From assembly GCA_964462035.1 (NCBI GenBank), contig CAYXAP010000050.1:4804-68803 (forward strand): a DNA stretch of 64,000 nucleotides. Direction: 5' to 3'. The notes below the pieces were generated by a model. It was not told where the DNA came from. It made no database searches and was given only the letters and a program-made list of their open reading frames with translations. Origin of the DNA: UBA1660 sp964462035. Lineage in GTDB: Bacteria > Myxococcota_A > Polyangia > Polyangiales > Houyiibacteriaceae. Every line of letters begins with the position of its first letter. Positions within the stretch are counted from its first letter, which is position 1. Made by a program: the position numbers and the translations under genes. Below, one piece after another: positions 1-8,592 of the stretch.

Positions 1-1461
1 TACTTGGCCCTCGCCTTCTGGCTCGCCACCGTCGCCTCCCCGGAAGAGCTACGCACGAACTACACCGTCATGATCGACCGGGCGCTCTATTCGCCGTTGG
101 TGATCGCCGGGCTGCTCGCGGCGACCTTCTCCTCCGCGCTGGCCTCGTTCGTCGGCGCCCCGCGCATCCTCCACGCACTCGCCGCCGACGGCTCGGTTCC
201 CTTCAGCAAGGTGCTTCAGCCCGTCGCGAAGACGGGCGAGCCTCGACGCGCGGCACTGGCTACCGCGAGCGTGGTCATCCTCGGACTCGCCCTTCGGGAC
301 CTCAACGTGATCGCGCCCCTGATCACCCTCTTCTTCCTGATCACCTACGGGATGATCAACCTCGTGGTCCTCTTCGAATCGCGGCTCGCCGTCGTCAGCT
401 TTCGTCCACGGCTGAGGCTCCACTGGTCGGTGCCAACCCTCGGCGCGGTCGGGGCCCTCTTCGCGATGTTCGTGATCAACGCGACGTTCAGCCTCGTCGC
501 GCTCTCGGTGACGATGTTGATCTACGCCGTGCTGATGCGACGAAAGCTCGGGGGGCCTGCCGACGACGTGCGCAGCGGCCTCTTCTTGATGATCGCCGAG
601 TGGGCCGCGCGGCGAGCGTCGCGCTACTCGAAGCGTCGCTCGCGCGCCTGGAAGGCGAACCTGCTCGTGCCCGTGGTCGACTTCGTTCACACCCGGCGCG
701 CCTTCGACCTCATCGTCGACCTCGCCAAACCCTATGGCTCGATCACCCTGCTCGGCGTGGGTCACGCCAAGGCGCCCGCGGATCTCCATACGCGGCTCGA
801 ACGGCTGGCGAACGACCTGATGGACGCCGGCGTCCACACGACCGCGGTCGAGCTCTCCGTCGAGAGCGTGAGCCGCGGCGTCATCCACGCGATGCAGACG
901 CTCCGCAACGCGTTCCTGCGACCGAACATCGTCTTCCTGGCGCCCACCGGCGAGCCGGAGACGGACGCCGAGCTCGAAGCGATCATGCGTGCCGCAGGGG
1001 ACAACCGCATGGGGGTCGTGCTGGCGGCGATCGATCTGGAGCTCGGGCTCGGCCGTCGCCGAGACGTCCACCTCTGGCTCCGCGAACAGTCGCCCGACTG
1101 GAACCTCGAAGAGGGTTGGCGACACGCGAACATGAACCTCCAGATGCTGGCCGCCTACCTGATCACTGCCCGATGGGACGGAGACCTCACGGTGCACTGC
1201 GCGACCGACGAAACGGAGCACGGCGCCGCCCGCACCTACATCGGGAAGGCGATGGAGCTCGCGCGAATGCCGGAGCGGTCGAAGGTCGCCCTGAGCTCGC
1301 CGCCCTTCGACGCCGCCGTCGCGGCGACCGGTGAGGCGGACATCCACATCTTCGGCCTACCCGCCGATGGAGAGATCGCCTTCGCCCATCGGATGAAGGC
1401 GGAGACCGCCGCCACCTGCGTCTTCGTCAGGGACTCCGGTGAAGAAGACGCCCTCGTCTGA
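1..1461 (+). CDS. APC-superfamily (NKCC/SLC12-like) permease, 5' end missing
   Basis: The reading frame is open from the first base, so the start lies upstream. The visible part is 486 codons. The first ~180 residues hold about five hydrophobic segments, including one that reads SSALASFVGAPRILHALAADG, the type of sequence found around TM8 of cation-chloride cotransporters and related amino-acid permeases. The last ~300 residues are a soluble cytoplasmic domain starting after a basic stretch (RRASRYSKRRSRAWK) and containing an alpha/beta pattern (NLLVPV...LLGVGHA), as in the C-terminal domain of NKCC-like transporters. Likely role: ion or amino-acid coupled transport across the inner membrane. 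Substrate cannot be told. It converges with the response regulator on the other strand, only 3 bases away. Confidence 0.75.
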   Translation, partial: YLALAFWLATVASPEELRTNYTVMIDRALYSPLVIAGLLAATFSSALASFVGAPRILHALAADGSVPFSKVLQPVAKTGEPRRAALATASVVILGLALRDLNVIAPLITLFFLITYGMINLVVLFESRLAVVSFRPRLRLHWSVPTLGAVGALFAMFVINATFSLVALSVTMLIYAVLMRRKLGGPADDVRSGLFLMIAEWAARRASRYSKRRSRAWKANLLVPVVDFVHTRRAFDLIVDLAKPYGSITLLGVGHAKAPADLHTRLERLANDLMDAGVHTTAVELSVESVSRGVIHAMQTLRNAFLRPNIVFLAPTGEPETDAELEAIMRAAGDNRMGVVLAAIDLELGLGRRRDVHLWLREQSPDWNLEEGWRHANMNLQMLAAYLITARWDGDLTVHCATDETEHGAARTYIGKAMELARMPERSKVALSSPPFDAAVAATGEADIHIFGLPADGEIAFAHRMKAETAATCVFVRDSGEEDALV

Positions 1462-1464
1462 GAG

Positions 1465-2028
1465 CTAGGCCTGGCCGCGCTCGAGCAACTTCTGCAGGTG
1501 CTGCCGGCTGATGCCCAGCTCGGCCGCCGCGTGCGACTTGGTCTGATCGGAACGCTCGAGCGCCTCGTTCACCATCGCCCGCCGAACGCGGTCCAGGACC
1601 TCCCCGAGATCGACCGAGCCGACCAGGCGGCGCGCGACGACCTCGAGCTCGACCGCGATCGGCGGCACGAGCCCGGAGACCGCCGCCACCAAAGCCTCGA
1701 CCCCGAACGGCTTCTCGAGGATCCCCGCGACTCCCGCGCGACCCAGCGCGAAGGCATCCGCGATGGTCGCTTCGCCGCTGATGGCGAGGACCGGCACCGA
1801 CGGCAATCGTGCAGCCGCCTCGCGAGCCAGCTCCACTCCGCTCGCATCACCCAAGTTCACGTCCGTGATGAGCACGTCGATGGGTGAGTCGAGCTGCTCG
1901 AGCCCCTCCTGCATCGTGCTGGCGCCGATGACTTCGGCCCCCTCGCTCTCCAGACCTCGGCGAAGACCTCGGCGCAGCAGAGGGTCGTCGTCGACAAGGA
2001 GTATTGTCGTGCCGTCGAGGCTCCCCAC
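1465..2028 (-). CDS. Response regulator, receiver plus Fis-type HTH
   Basis: A 187-aa two-domain regulator. Residues ~7-120 form a receiver: the acidic cluster VDDD, the phosphoacceptor Asp at ~56 in LITDVNLGD, a Ser/Thr position in VLAISGEA and the Lys in LEKPFG. Residues ~145-187 are a Fis-family helix-turn-helix (AAAELGISRQHLQKLLERG), the arrangement of RegA/PrrA/ActR-like regulators. I chose the GTG at 2028 because the receiver fold begins directly after it; a longer open frame to 2190 would add 54 residues without any recognisable fold and would cover the palindromic upstream region. No histidine kinase lies next to it. Its target may include its own promoter. Confidence 0.82.
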   Translation of the reverse strand: MGSLDGTTILLVDDDPLLRRGLRRGLESEGAEVIGASTMQEGLEQLDSPIDVLITDVNLGDASGVELAREAAARLPSVPVLAISGEATIADAFALGRAGVAGILEKPFGVEALVAAVSGLVPPIAVELEVVARRLVGSVDLGEVLDRVRRAMVNEALERSDQTKSHAAAELGISRQHLQKLLERGQA

Positions 2029-2044
2029 GTCGAACGAGATACCC

Positions 2045-2079
2045 CAACAACAGGGTGTCCGGACACGCAACACTTGTTG
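2045..2079. promoter_or_regulatory. Nested inverted repeat upstream of the Fis-type regulator
   Basis: GTGTCCGGACAC at 2055-2066 is a perfect 12-bp palindrome. It is enclosed by a second inverted repeat, CAACAA at 2045-2050 and TTGTTG at 2074-2079. An imperfect copy with the same half-sites (GTGT...CCGACAC) lies further upstream at about 2113-2131. The position, 17 bases before the chosen GTG start of the divergently read regulator, fits an autoregulatory operator. This is an inference from symmetry and position. Confidence 0.5.
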
Positions 2080-2203
2080 CGGCCAGGACGATCGCCCTAA
2101 AAAAGCGTGGTGTTCGAATATCCGACACCCCCAATAGGGCGAATGCAGTTGGAGAGCGGGCCGATCTCCAACGATCCAGACGCCCTCCACTCACCAGCGC
2201 TCC

Positions 2204-3874
2204 TCAGAGCGAGCACCCCTCGTGGACCGGACCGCTGAATCCTTCCAGGCCGGCGGCTCCACCACCCGGTGCCGCAGCGCCGCCGTCACCGACCCAACCG
2301 GCTTCGAGACCATCGAGCACGAGCCCGGTCGCGTCCGATTCGCAGAGGAGGACCGCGACCGACGAGCCACCGGCGCCCCCGGCGCTGGCGCCGCCGGCAC
2401 CACCCACCTGACCCGCGCCGCCGATCCCTCCGGCGTAGCCGCCGCTACCCGCCGGTCCGCCCGCACCGCCGGGACCACCGGGGCCGCCATCCGCGCCCGC
2501 TCCGCCGTCCGCGCCGGTCCCACTGGTGAAGGTGCTCTCCCTGACCTCGAAGACCGAGCCGACCGCGAAGAGTGCGAACGAGCTGCCGCCCGCCTGGCCG
2601 CCGGTGGCCGGCTGACCGCCACAGCCACCGGAGCCACCGCCGCCGCCACCGCCACCCGTCGGCCCGAAGCCACCGGCGTTGCAGCCGGAGCCGCCACCGC
2701 CACCGCCGGACCCACCGTAGCCGTGCGCCCCCACCGTGCCTACGCCGCCGGTGCGTCCCACCCAGACGCCAGCGTCGACCTCACCGCGGAGGGTGGGCGC
2801 GGGCGCATCGGTACCCGAAGCCGCCGGCTCCTCGGAGCAGAGGTTCCCCGGCCCGCCCGGCGCGCCGTCGTAGTCGATCGGCGAGACACAGCTGCAGGCG
2901 TCGCCAGGTCCGCCGCCACCACAGCTCGGGAGCATCGGCGGCGGCTCACCGGGTTGCGCGTCCTCGCGGCCGGTGCCGCAGCCGGAGAGGTTGTCGCCGC
3001 CGCCTTCGCCGCCCGCCCCGCCTTCCGTGCGCGGAGCCGTCAGGCCATCGCACTCGGTCACCGCGCCGGCGCCACCTGCGGTGCGGTCGCCATCGCTGCC
3101 AGTGTCCCCGTCGTCGCCGGTGCCACCGACGCTGCCCATCGCGCCCATCGCACCCGTCACGCCGTCCTCGCCCCGGGATCCGTTGCCAGCGATCACCTGG
3201 AGGTTCCGAAGGATCAGTCCGCCGAGATCGTCGAGGACGGGTTCGGAGTCGACGACTCGGATCCCGTAGACGTCGACCCCTCGCGTGTCGAAGAGCGCCG
3301 TTGCGCCGCGGATGGTGAACGACTCGACCACCGTCGGCGCGCCGATGCCTTCGGCGACCATCGCTTCGATGCGCCCGTCCATGGGCTCGGTGCCTTCGAT
3401 GACCGTCTCGTTGCCCTCGTCCCGCGACCAGCCGTCGGCGGCGTCGTAGCCGCCGTAGAGCGAGACCCCGTCGGCGAGGTCCACTCGGCCCACGTAGGTG
3501 CCGCGCGAGACCGCCACCGCGTGGATGCGGCCGGTCGAGACGCCCCGGGCGATCGCGACGTCGATGCCACGCTGGACGGTCGCGTAAGGAGCGTCCGGGG
3601 TCCCTTCGCCCTCGTCGTCGTCGCCGTCCTCCGCGACGTAGATGCAGTAGGCCATGCGACCGAACTCATCCATGAAGAACATCGAGTCCGCGCCGCATCG
3701 CTCGGGCAGCGGGCCGAGATCGGGAGTGAAGGCGTCGTAGTCGCGCGGTCGCGCGTCCCTCCCGCCCATGTCGGAAGGCCCGCCGTCCACCACGCCCGAG
3801 TCCACCTCGACGCGGTCGTCGTCGCCACAGGCGAACGCGGCGACCAGGGAGAGGGCGAATGCAACGCGTTTCAT
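2204..3874 (-). CDS. Secreted lipoprotein with collagen-like glycine-rich region
   Basis: A 556-aa protein. The start at 3874 gives a clear lipoprotein signal (MKRVAFALSLVAAFACGDDD, Cys at 16). An Asp-rich linker follows, then residues ~65-220 that resemble the DUF1565/parallel beta-helix surface proteins of myxobacteria (DAPYATVQRGIDVAI, GVSLYGGYDAADGW). From about residue 230 to 500 the sequence is dominated by Gly with collagen-like G-x-x runs (GEDGVTGAMGAMGSVGGTG, GGPGGPGGAGGPAG) and scattered Cys. The extreme composition creates a long spurious frame on the other strand. Function unknown; probably surface exposed and possibly adhesive or structural. The exonuclease gene is transcribed away from it. 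Confidence 0.72.
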   Translation of the reverse strand: MKRVAFALSLVAAFACGDDDRVEVDSGVVDGGPSDMGGRDARPRDYDAFTPDLGPLPERCGADSMFFMDEFGRMAYCIYVAEDGDDDEGEGTPDAPYATVQRGIDVAIARGVSTGRIHAVAVSRGTYVGRVDLADGVSLYGGYDAADGWSRDEGNETVIEGTEPMDGRIEAMVAEGIGAPTVVESFTIRGATALFDTRGVDVYGIRVVDSEPVLDDLGGLILRNLQVIAGNGSRGEDGVTGAMGAMGSVGGTGDDGDTGSDGDRTAGGAGAVTECDGLTAPRTEGGAGGEGGGDNLSGCGTGREDAQPGEPPPMLPSCGGGGPGDACSCVSPIDYDGAPGGPGNLCSEEPAASGTDAPAPTLRGEVDAGVWVGRTGGVGTVGAHGYGGSGGGGGGSGCNAGGFGPTGGGGGGGGSGGCGGQPATGGQAGGSSFALFAVGSVFEVRESTFTSGTGADGGAGADGGPGGPGGAGGPAGSGGYAGGIGGAGQVGGAGGASAGGAGGSSVAVLLCESDATGLVLDGLEAGWVGDGGAAAPGGGAAGLEGFSGPVHEGCSL

Positions 3875-3977
3875 GCACCCAGTACACCACGAGCGCAGCG
3901 CCGAAGACAGCCCGGAGCGAGACCGGCGGGAGTCCAGGTCGCTGGCGTCACCGCCCGTCGTGGTTACAGGGCGGACC

Positions 3978-4811
3978 GTGTCTTCCTTCACCCATCTGGT
4001 CGTGCTCGACTTCGAGGCGACCTGCGACGACAAAGAGCCTCCCGTTCCGCAGGAGATCATCGAGTTCCCCTCGGTGCTCCTCTCGCTCGACGGCCTCGAG
4101 GTCGTGAGCGAGTTCGAGAGCTTCGTGCGCCCGGTCCATCATCCGACGCTCACGCCCTTCTGCACCGAGCTCACCAGCATCACGCAGGATCAGGTCGACG
4201 GAGCGCCGACGTTCCCGGAGGTCTTCGCGGCCCACCAGCGCTGGCTCACCGACAACGGGCTGCCGCTCGAGCCTGGCGACGACGGCGAGCTCCCCTACGC
4301 GCTCGTGACCTGCGGCGACTGGGACCTACAGACGATGCTTCCGGGGCAGCTCCGCGCCAGCGACCCGCCCTTCGACTTCATACCTCATCCCTATCGGCGC
4401 TGGATCAACATCAAGGACCCGTTCCGCAAGTGGAACAAGAAGATGAAGCGCGCCGGGATGGCGCGAATGCTCGAAGCGCTCGGGCTCGAGCTCATCGGTC
4501 ACCACCACCGCGGCATCGACGACACCCGCAACATCGCGCGCCTCACGAAGGCACTCATCGTCCGCCACCAGCCGATGACGATCACCGGTGAGCTGAGCCC
4601 CTCCCGCTACCCACCGCTCGCCCTCACGCTCGAACGCTGGGGCGAGCGCGTCGAGGTCGAGCTCGCCAAGCGCGCCATGGGCACGCTCCTGGGCTTGGCC
4701 AGCGGCACGTTCCACAAGCAGGCCAAGCAGGTCTTCGTCGGCGACCGCGAGCTCACTGAGGACGCCGACCTCCGCGACCTGCGCAACGGCGCCGTGCTCC
4801 GCATCGCCTAG
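3978..4811 (+). CDS. ERI1-like 3'-5' exonuclease with ubiquitin-like C-terminal domain
   Basis: A 277-aa protein of the DEDDh exonuclease superfamily. Motif I is LDFEATCDD near the N-terminus, motif II includes CGDWDLQTML, and motif III is HHHRGIDDTRNIARL with the catalytic H-x4-D; this spacing and wording match the ERI1/3'hExo/KapD group, which trims RNA ends. The GTG at 3978 is chosen because motif I begins within ten residues of it. After the nuclease ends (~residue 200) there is a tail of ~65 residues predicted to run beta-beta-alpha-beta-beta (LALTLERWG, RVEVELAK, helix, QVFVGDREL, DLRNGAVLRIA) that reads like a ubiquitin-like fold without a terminal GlyGly. The domain call for the tail is inference. 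Confidence 0.82.
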   Translation: MSSFTHLVVLDFEATCDDKEPPVPQEIIEFPSVLLSLDGLEVVSEFESFVRPVHHPTLTPFCTELTSITQDQVDGAPTFPEVFAAHQRWLTDNGLPLEPGDDGELPYALVTCGDWDLQTMLPGQLRASDPPFDFIPHPYRRWINIKDPFRKWNKKMKRAGMARMLEALGLELIGHHHRGIDDTRNIARLTKALIVRHQPMTITGELSPSRYPPLALTLERWGERVEVELAKRAMGTLLGLASGTFHKQAKQVFVGDRELTEDADLRDLRNGAVLRIA

Positions 4812-4886
4812 CTACGGCGACCTCGCTGGACGCCGTCCGATTCCCTCCCCTTTCCGCCGTCCATCGACGGCGCTACCCTCACCCCG

Positions 4887-7379
4887 ATGGGTGAGATGGC
4901 CACGATCGAGTCGCTCGCCCGCGGTGCTCTCGTCGCCGGACGCTTCCGGGTCGAGGCCCTCGCCGGAGCGGGTGGCGGCGGCTTGGTCTATCGAGCGCTC
5001 GACGAGGAGTCCGGCGAGCACGTCGCGCTCAAGCACTCGAAGGTCCTGGACGAGAACCATCGCAAACGCTTCCTGCGTGAGGCCGAGGTGCTCGCGCAGC
5101 TCGATCACCCGGCCATCGTCGGCCACGTCGCCCACGGCGAAGACGAAGGCGTGCCCTACCTCGCGATGCAGTGGATCGACGGCGAGACACTGGAAGAGCG
5201 GCTCGACGGTGGATCGCGGCTCGGCGTGGACGAGACGCTGACCCTCGGGATCCGAGTCGCGGACGCGCTGGCCGCCGCCCACGACGCCGGCCTGCTCCAC
5301 CGTGACGTGAAGCCTGGCAACATCCTGCTCCAGGACGACCGGCTCGACCGTGCGGTGCTCGTCGACTTCGGCCTCGCCCGGCCGGAGGTCGAGGCGGCCG
5401 GGCTGACCAAGAGCGGCGTCGTCCTCGGCACGCCCGCCTACATGGCGCCGGAGCAGGCGCGCGGGAAGCGGCGGGACATCGACCCCCGCTCGGACGTCTT
5501 CTCGGTCGGCGCGGTGCTCTGGGAGTGCCTCACCGGTGTGCGGGCGTTCGCAGCCGACAACCCCCTCGGCATCATCCACGCGGTGTTGAACGTGGAGCCC
5601 CCCTTCGCATCGGAGCTGGCCTCCGCCGTGCCACAGCACCTGAGCCGGCTGCTCCACCGCTGCCTCTCCAAGACCCCCGACAAGCGCCCACCGGATGGCG
5701 CAGCCCTCCGCATCGCGCTCCGGTCGCTGCAACCCTCGAGCGAGCCCGTCGGCGAAGTGGACGCGGCCGTCGCGAGCGCCGAGACCGTGCTCCCGGGCGA
5801 CCCACGGTTGGTCTGGGCGCTGCTGATGGACACCAATCGTTGGGACCGCATCGCGGGGGCGCCCGCGACGACCTACCGACACGACGACCCGACCATCGAG
5901 CGGGTCGGGAAGGCGCAGCTCTTCGGCGCGGAAGTGGAGTGGCGCGAGGTCGGGGAGTGGATCGAGGGCCGCTGGTTCTGGGGCTCCCGCCGCTACTCGA
6001 CCGGCCCGTTCAGCTCGATCGACATGCGCTTCGCGGTCGAGCCTCATCCGGAGGGCACGCACGTGGCGTTCCGTGCGTGGTCGACGCCCGCGCCGGGACG
6101 GCCCGCTCAGCCCGCGGCGATGCTCGCCGGCCACCTCGAGGGCCGCATCGCGAAGTACTTCGATAAGCTCACCGAGCTGCTGAGCGCCCACCCCGAGCAT
6201 GCGGCCGATCCCGCGGAGCCGGCAGCGTTGGCCGCACGGCGACTCCTCACCCACACGCGGAGCGCGTTCCTGCTGGGGCCCGCCGGTGACGTCGACCTGG
6301 CCTTCGAGGACCGCTCCGATGCGCTGCCACCGACCGAGGCGAGCAAGGCGCTGCTGACGCATCTCGCTCACGCGTCGGACCAGCAGGTGCGGCAGATGCG
6401 GCCCCGAGCGCTCGCCAAGGACCTCTCCGTCGCCGCCAGCGATCTGGTCGACGCATGCTTCGCCGCCACCGAGGCGGGGCTCGTCGACCTGCAGCTCCAG
6501 CTCGACTGCCCCGCGTGTCGAGTCGCGGCCCAAGTGCTGCCCTCGATCGAGGCGCTGAGCGACCACGCCCACTGCGCCGACTGTCACGCGGACTTTCCCG
6601 TGGCGCTCGACGAGAACGTCGAGGTCGTCTTCCACCCGAATGGCGCGGTGCGGGAGGTGGCCACCGAGGTCTGGTGCGCCGGCTCGCCGGTGTTCCGCCC
6701 ACACGTCTATGCGACGCTCCGCATCCCGCCACGCGGCCAGCGGGAAGAACCCATCGACTGGCCACCGGGCTCGCTCGTCGTTCGCGTCGCCGGCCGCCCG
6801 CCACAGACGGTCGCGCCACCCGAAGGAGGGCTCCAGGTGACCGTGGGTTCGACGGTCTCCGTGACGCCGGTGGAGGGTGCACGGCTGCTGGTGGCGAACC
6901 AGACCGACCGCCAGCTCCAGGTCGCGGTGGAGCGAGCCGAGGAGGCAGACGAGCGAATCACGCTGGCCGACGCGCTGGCCATTCCGAGCCTGCATCGCTG
7001 GGTCGGCCAGGGGAGCGACCGCCGGCTCGGCCGCAGCGTGCTGACCGTATGGGTCGGCGAGGTGGACGGACTGCTCGAGCTCTGTCGCACGCAGGGCGAC
7101 GGCACCGCGCGAACGCGGGTGGGTGAGGCACGCGCCGCGATGCGTGACGCGGTCGAGAGCTCGGGGGGCGCGGTGCTGGAAGAGAGCAGCGGCGGTCGCC
7201 TGCTCGCCTGCTTCGCGCACGCGGCCGACGCGGAGACGGCGAGCGAGAAGGCGCGCGCCGCCAGCCCCCTACCGCTCCGCCTGGCGGCGAAGACGGGACC
7301 CTGCCTGATCGGGGTCGGCCCTCGCGGCGTCGAGCTCTTCGGCGCGACTCCCGCCGAGTGCGCGGCGTCGCTCCGCTGA
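4887..7379 (+). CDS. Ser/Thr protein kinase fused to SRPBCC-like, zinc-ribbon and degenerate cyclase domains
   Basis: An 830-aa cytoplasmic fusion. Residues ~18-285 are a complete Hanks-type kinase: glycine loop AGAGGGGLVY, Lys49, HRD at 138-140 followed by VKPGN, DFG at 160-162 and the APE-type MAPEQ. Residues ~300-435 look like an SRPBCC/START-type ligand pocket (WALLMDTNRWDRI...). A four-Cys zinc ribbon follows at 541/544 and 563/566. The C-terminal ~130 residues have the layout of a class III cyclase, but the first metal Asp region reads VWVGEVDGLLEL and the second reads SSGGRLLACF, so both metal-binding Asp appear lost and catalysis is unlikely. Similar DUF5939-cyclase proteins are common in myxobacteria. 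Likely a signalling protein that binds a ligand. Confidence 0.8.
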   Translation: MGEMATIESLARGALVAGRFRVEALAGAGGGGLVYRALDEESGEHVALKHSKVLDENHRKRFLREAEVLAQLDHPAIVGHVAHGEDEGVPYLAMQWIDGETLEERLDGGSRLGVDETLTLGIRVADALAAAHDAGLLHRDVKPGNILLQDDRLDRAVLVDFGLARPEVEAAGLTKSGVVLGTPAYMAPEQARGKRRDIDPRSDVFSVGAVLWECLTGVRAFAADNPLGIIHAVLNVEPPFASELASAVPQHLSRLLHRCLSKTPDKRPPDGAALRIALRSLQPSSEPVGEVDAAVASAETVLPGDPRLVWALLMDTNRWDRIAGAPATTYRHDDPTIERVGKAQLFGAEVEWREVGEWIEGRWFWGSRRYSTGPFSSIDMRFAVEPHPEGTHVAFRAWSTPAPGRPAQPAAMLAGHLEGRIAKYFDKLTELLSAHPEHAADPAEPAALAARRLLTHTRSAFLLGPAGDVDLAFEDRSDALPPTEASKALLTHLAHASDQQVRQMRPRALAKDLSVAASDLVDACFAATEAGLVDLQLQLDCPACRVAAQVLPSIEALSDHAHCADCHADFPVALDENVEVVFHPNGAVREVATEVWCAGSPVFRPHVYATLRIPPRGQREEPIDWPPGSLVVRVAGRPPQTVAPPEGGLQVTVGSTVSVTPVEGARLLVANQTDRQLQVAVERAEEADERITLADALAIPSLHRWVGQGSDRRLGRSVLTVWVGEVDGLLELCRTQGDGTARTRVGEARAAMRDAVESSGGAVLEESSGGRLLACFAHAADAETASEKARAASPLPLRLAAKTGPCLIGVGPRGVELFGATPAECAASLR

Positions 7380-7417
7380 AGTTTGCGTCCGCGGGGTCCA
7401 GTCGCGACACTGGGCCG

Positions 7418-7726
7418 GTGGCTTCGCTCCGCATCGCTCTGATCGCCGCGCTCCTCGTGCCGGCCGCCATCGCGCTCGCCGACAGCGTGACCGTCCCGGA
7501 GTGCGTGACCCACACGAAGCACTCCAGCTACCGGGGCTACGGCTACCAGCACGCGGTGGAGGTCCGGAACGGCTGTGACGCGCCGGTAGAGTGCACCGCG
7601 AGCGCCGACTCGGCGCCCGATCCGATCACCTTCACGGTGAACGGGGGCGCGAACGTGACCAAGGTCCTCAAGATCGGCGCCCCAGGCTCGGCGTTCGAGC
7701 TGCGACTGAGCTGCGAAGAGAAGTAG
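7418..7726 (+). CDS. Small secreted protein, unknown
   Basis: A 102-aa protein beginning with a signal peptide (MASLRIALIAALLVPAAIALADS) cleaved probably after ALA. The mature ~80 residues contain four Cys (PECVTHTK, NGCDAPVEC, LSCEEK) that could form two disulfides, and an immunoglobulin-like wording (YQHAVEVRNGCDAPVECTASA...FTVNGGANVTKVLKI) typical of short beta-sandwich proteins. The GTG at 7418 is the start that gives the signal peptide. No enzyme motif is visible. It stands between the kinase and the His-rich operon and may be transcribed alone. Confidence 0.6.
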   Translation: MASLRIALIAALLVPAAIALADSVTVPECVTHTKHSSYRGYGYQHAVEVRNGCDAPVECTASADSAPDPITFTVNGGANVTKVLKIGAPGSAFELRLSCEEK

Positions 7727-7814
7727 CGAAGCGCACGGCTTCACACTTCTTCACACCAGCGCACGCAATCCGTTCAAAGAGCCGCCCCAGCGTGGTCCTC
7801 ACCAAGGAGGTTCC

Positions 7815-8309
7815 ATGTTCGGATTCATCATCGGCCTCGCCTCGCTCTTCGGGCTCATGCACGTGCTCCGAGGCGGGCGTCGAGGCCACTTCGGCGGTGG
7901 CTGTGGCCACCACCACTCCCATCATCGTCGAGGCGGCTGGCGCAGGGGCGGCCGCTGGCGGGGCCGTTGGCTCCGCGGGCTCTTCGAGAGCCTCGACACC
8001 ACCCCCGGCCAGGAGAAGGTCATTCGAGAAGCGATCGGCGACGTCATGGACGAAGCCAAGGGCGCCCGCCGTGCCTTCCCCGACATGCGCTCCAACCTCG
8101 GTGCCGCCTTCGCGGGCGACTCGCTCGACGAGGCCGCCATCGAGAACGCCATGGCGCCCGCGGACGAAGGCCTCGCCCGGCTTCGCGTCGCCATGAGCGA
8201 AGCGCTCCAGCGGATCCACGAAGCCCTCGACGACGAGCAGCGTCAGCGCTTGGCCCGCTGGCTCTCTCGTGGCGACCGCGGTCCCCTCCCCTTCGGCCCC
8301 TACCGGTGA
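7815..8309 (+). CDS. Spy/CpxP-like periplasmic metal or stress sensor
   Basis: A 164-aa protein with a strong ribosome-binding site (AAGGAGGTT, about five bases before the ATG). An N-terminal hydrophobic segment is followed by a His/Arg/Gly-rich stretch (GHHHSHHRRGGWRRG) and then by ~110 helical residues (TPGQEKVIREAIGDVMDEAKGARR... LDDEQRQRLARWL) resembling the LTxxQ-type helices of Spy, CpxP, ZraP and CnrX. In those families the protein senses metal or misfolded protein in the periplasm and restrains a histidine kinase. Here a response regulator and a histidine kinase follow directly. The His cluster suggests metal binding; that is inference. Confidence 0.7.
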   Translation: MFGFIIGLASLFGLMHVLRGGRRGHFGGGCGHHHSHHRRGGWRRGGRWRGRWLRGLFESLDTTPGQEKVIREAIGDVMDEAKGARRAFPDMRSNLGAAFAGDSLDEAAIENAMAPADEGLARLRVAMSEALQRIHEALDDEQRQRLARWLSRGDRGPLPFGPYR

Positions 8310-8317
8310 CACGACCC

Positions 8318-8578
8318 ATGAAACGAAAGCTACTCATCGCCCTCTTCGGCTTCGGCACCATCGCCGGCTTCGGTTCCGCCGGAGCGCACTGGTCGGGCCA
8401 CCACCACCGGCACCGCCAGGCCCTCGAGGCCCACGTCGCCCGCGTCTGCGTCGACGCGGCCCGCGCAGCCACCGAGCGGCCGGCGCCATCTCCCCCCGAG
8501 GCGCGTCCCGAGCCCCCGCAGCGCGAGTGCCCCCACGACGGCCGGCGTCATCACCGGCCGCGCCACCCCCACCGTTGA
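8318..8578 (+). CDS. Small His/Pro-rich secreted protein
   Basis: An 86-aa protein with a signal peptide (MKRKLLIALFGFGTIAGFGSAGA) followed by HWSGHHHRHRQ, a pair of Cys, and a Pro/Glu-rich tail ending in DGRRHHRPRHPHR. About one in seven mature residues is His. It starts 8 bases after the Spy-like gene and ends 14 bases before the response regulator, so all are probably one operon. A periplasmic metal-binding role is likely from composition only. Confidence 0.6.
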   Translation: MKRKLLIALFGFGTIAGFGSAGAHWSGHHHRHRQALEAHVARVCVDAARAATERPAPSPPEARPEPPQRECPHDGRRHHRPRHPHR

Positions 8579-8592
8579 ACTAGACTCGTCCC

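Noticed and set aside
2222..4591. Long plus-strand frame opposite the Gly-rich lipoprotein
   Set aside because: It translates the complement of a Gly-rich gene (Ala/Thr/Arg stretches) and runs into the exonuclease gene in another frame.
4812..7220. Long frame antisense to the kinase fusion
   Set aside because: Same composition artefact; the plus-strand kinase has intact catalytic motifs and a start codon.
7418..7726. Part of the kinase operon as a periplasmic ligand protein
   Set aside because: No domain links it to the kinase; the spacing (about 40 bases) and its own signal peptide do not prove co-transcription, so it is left as unknown.
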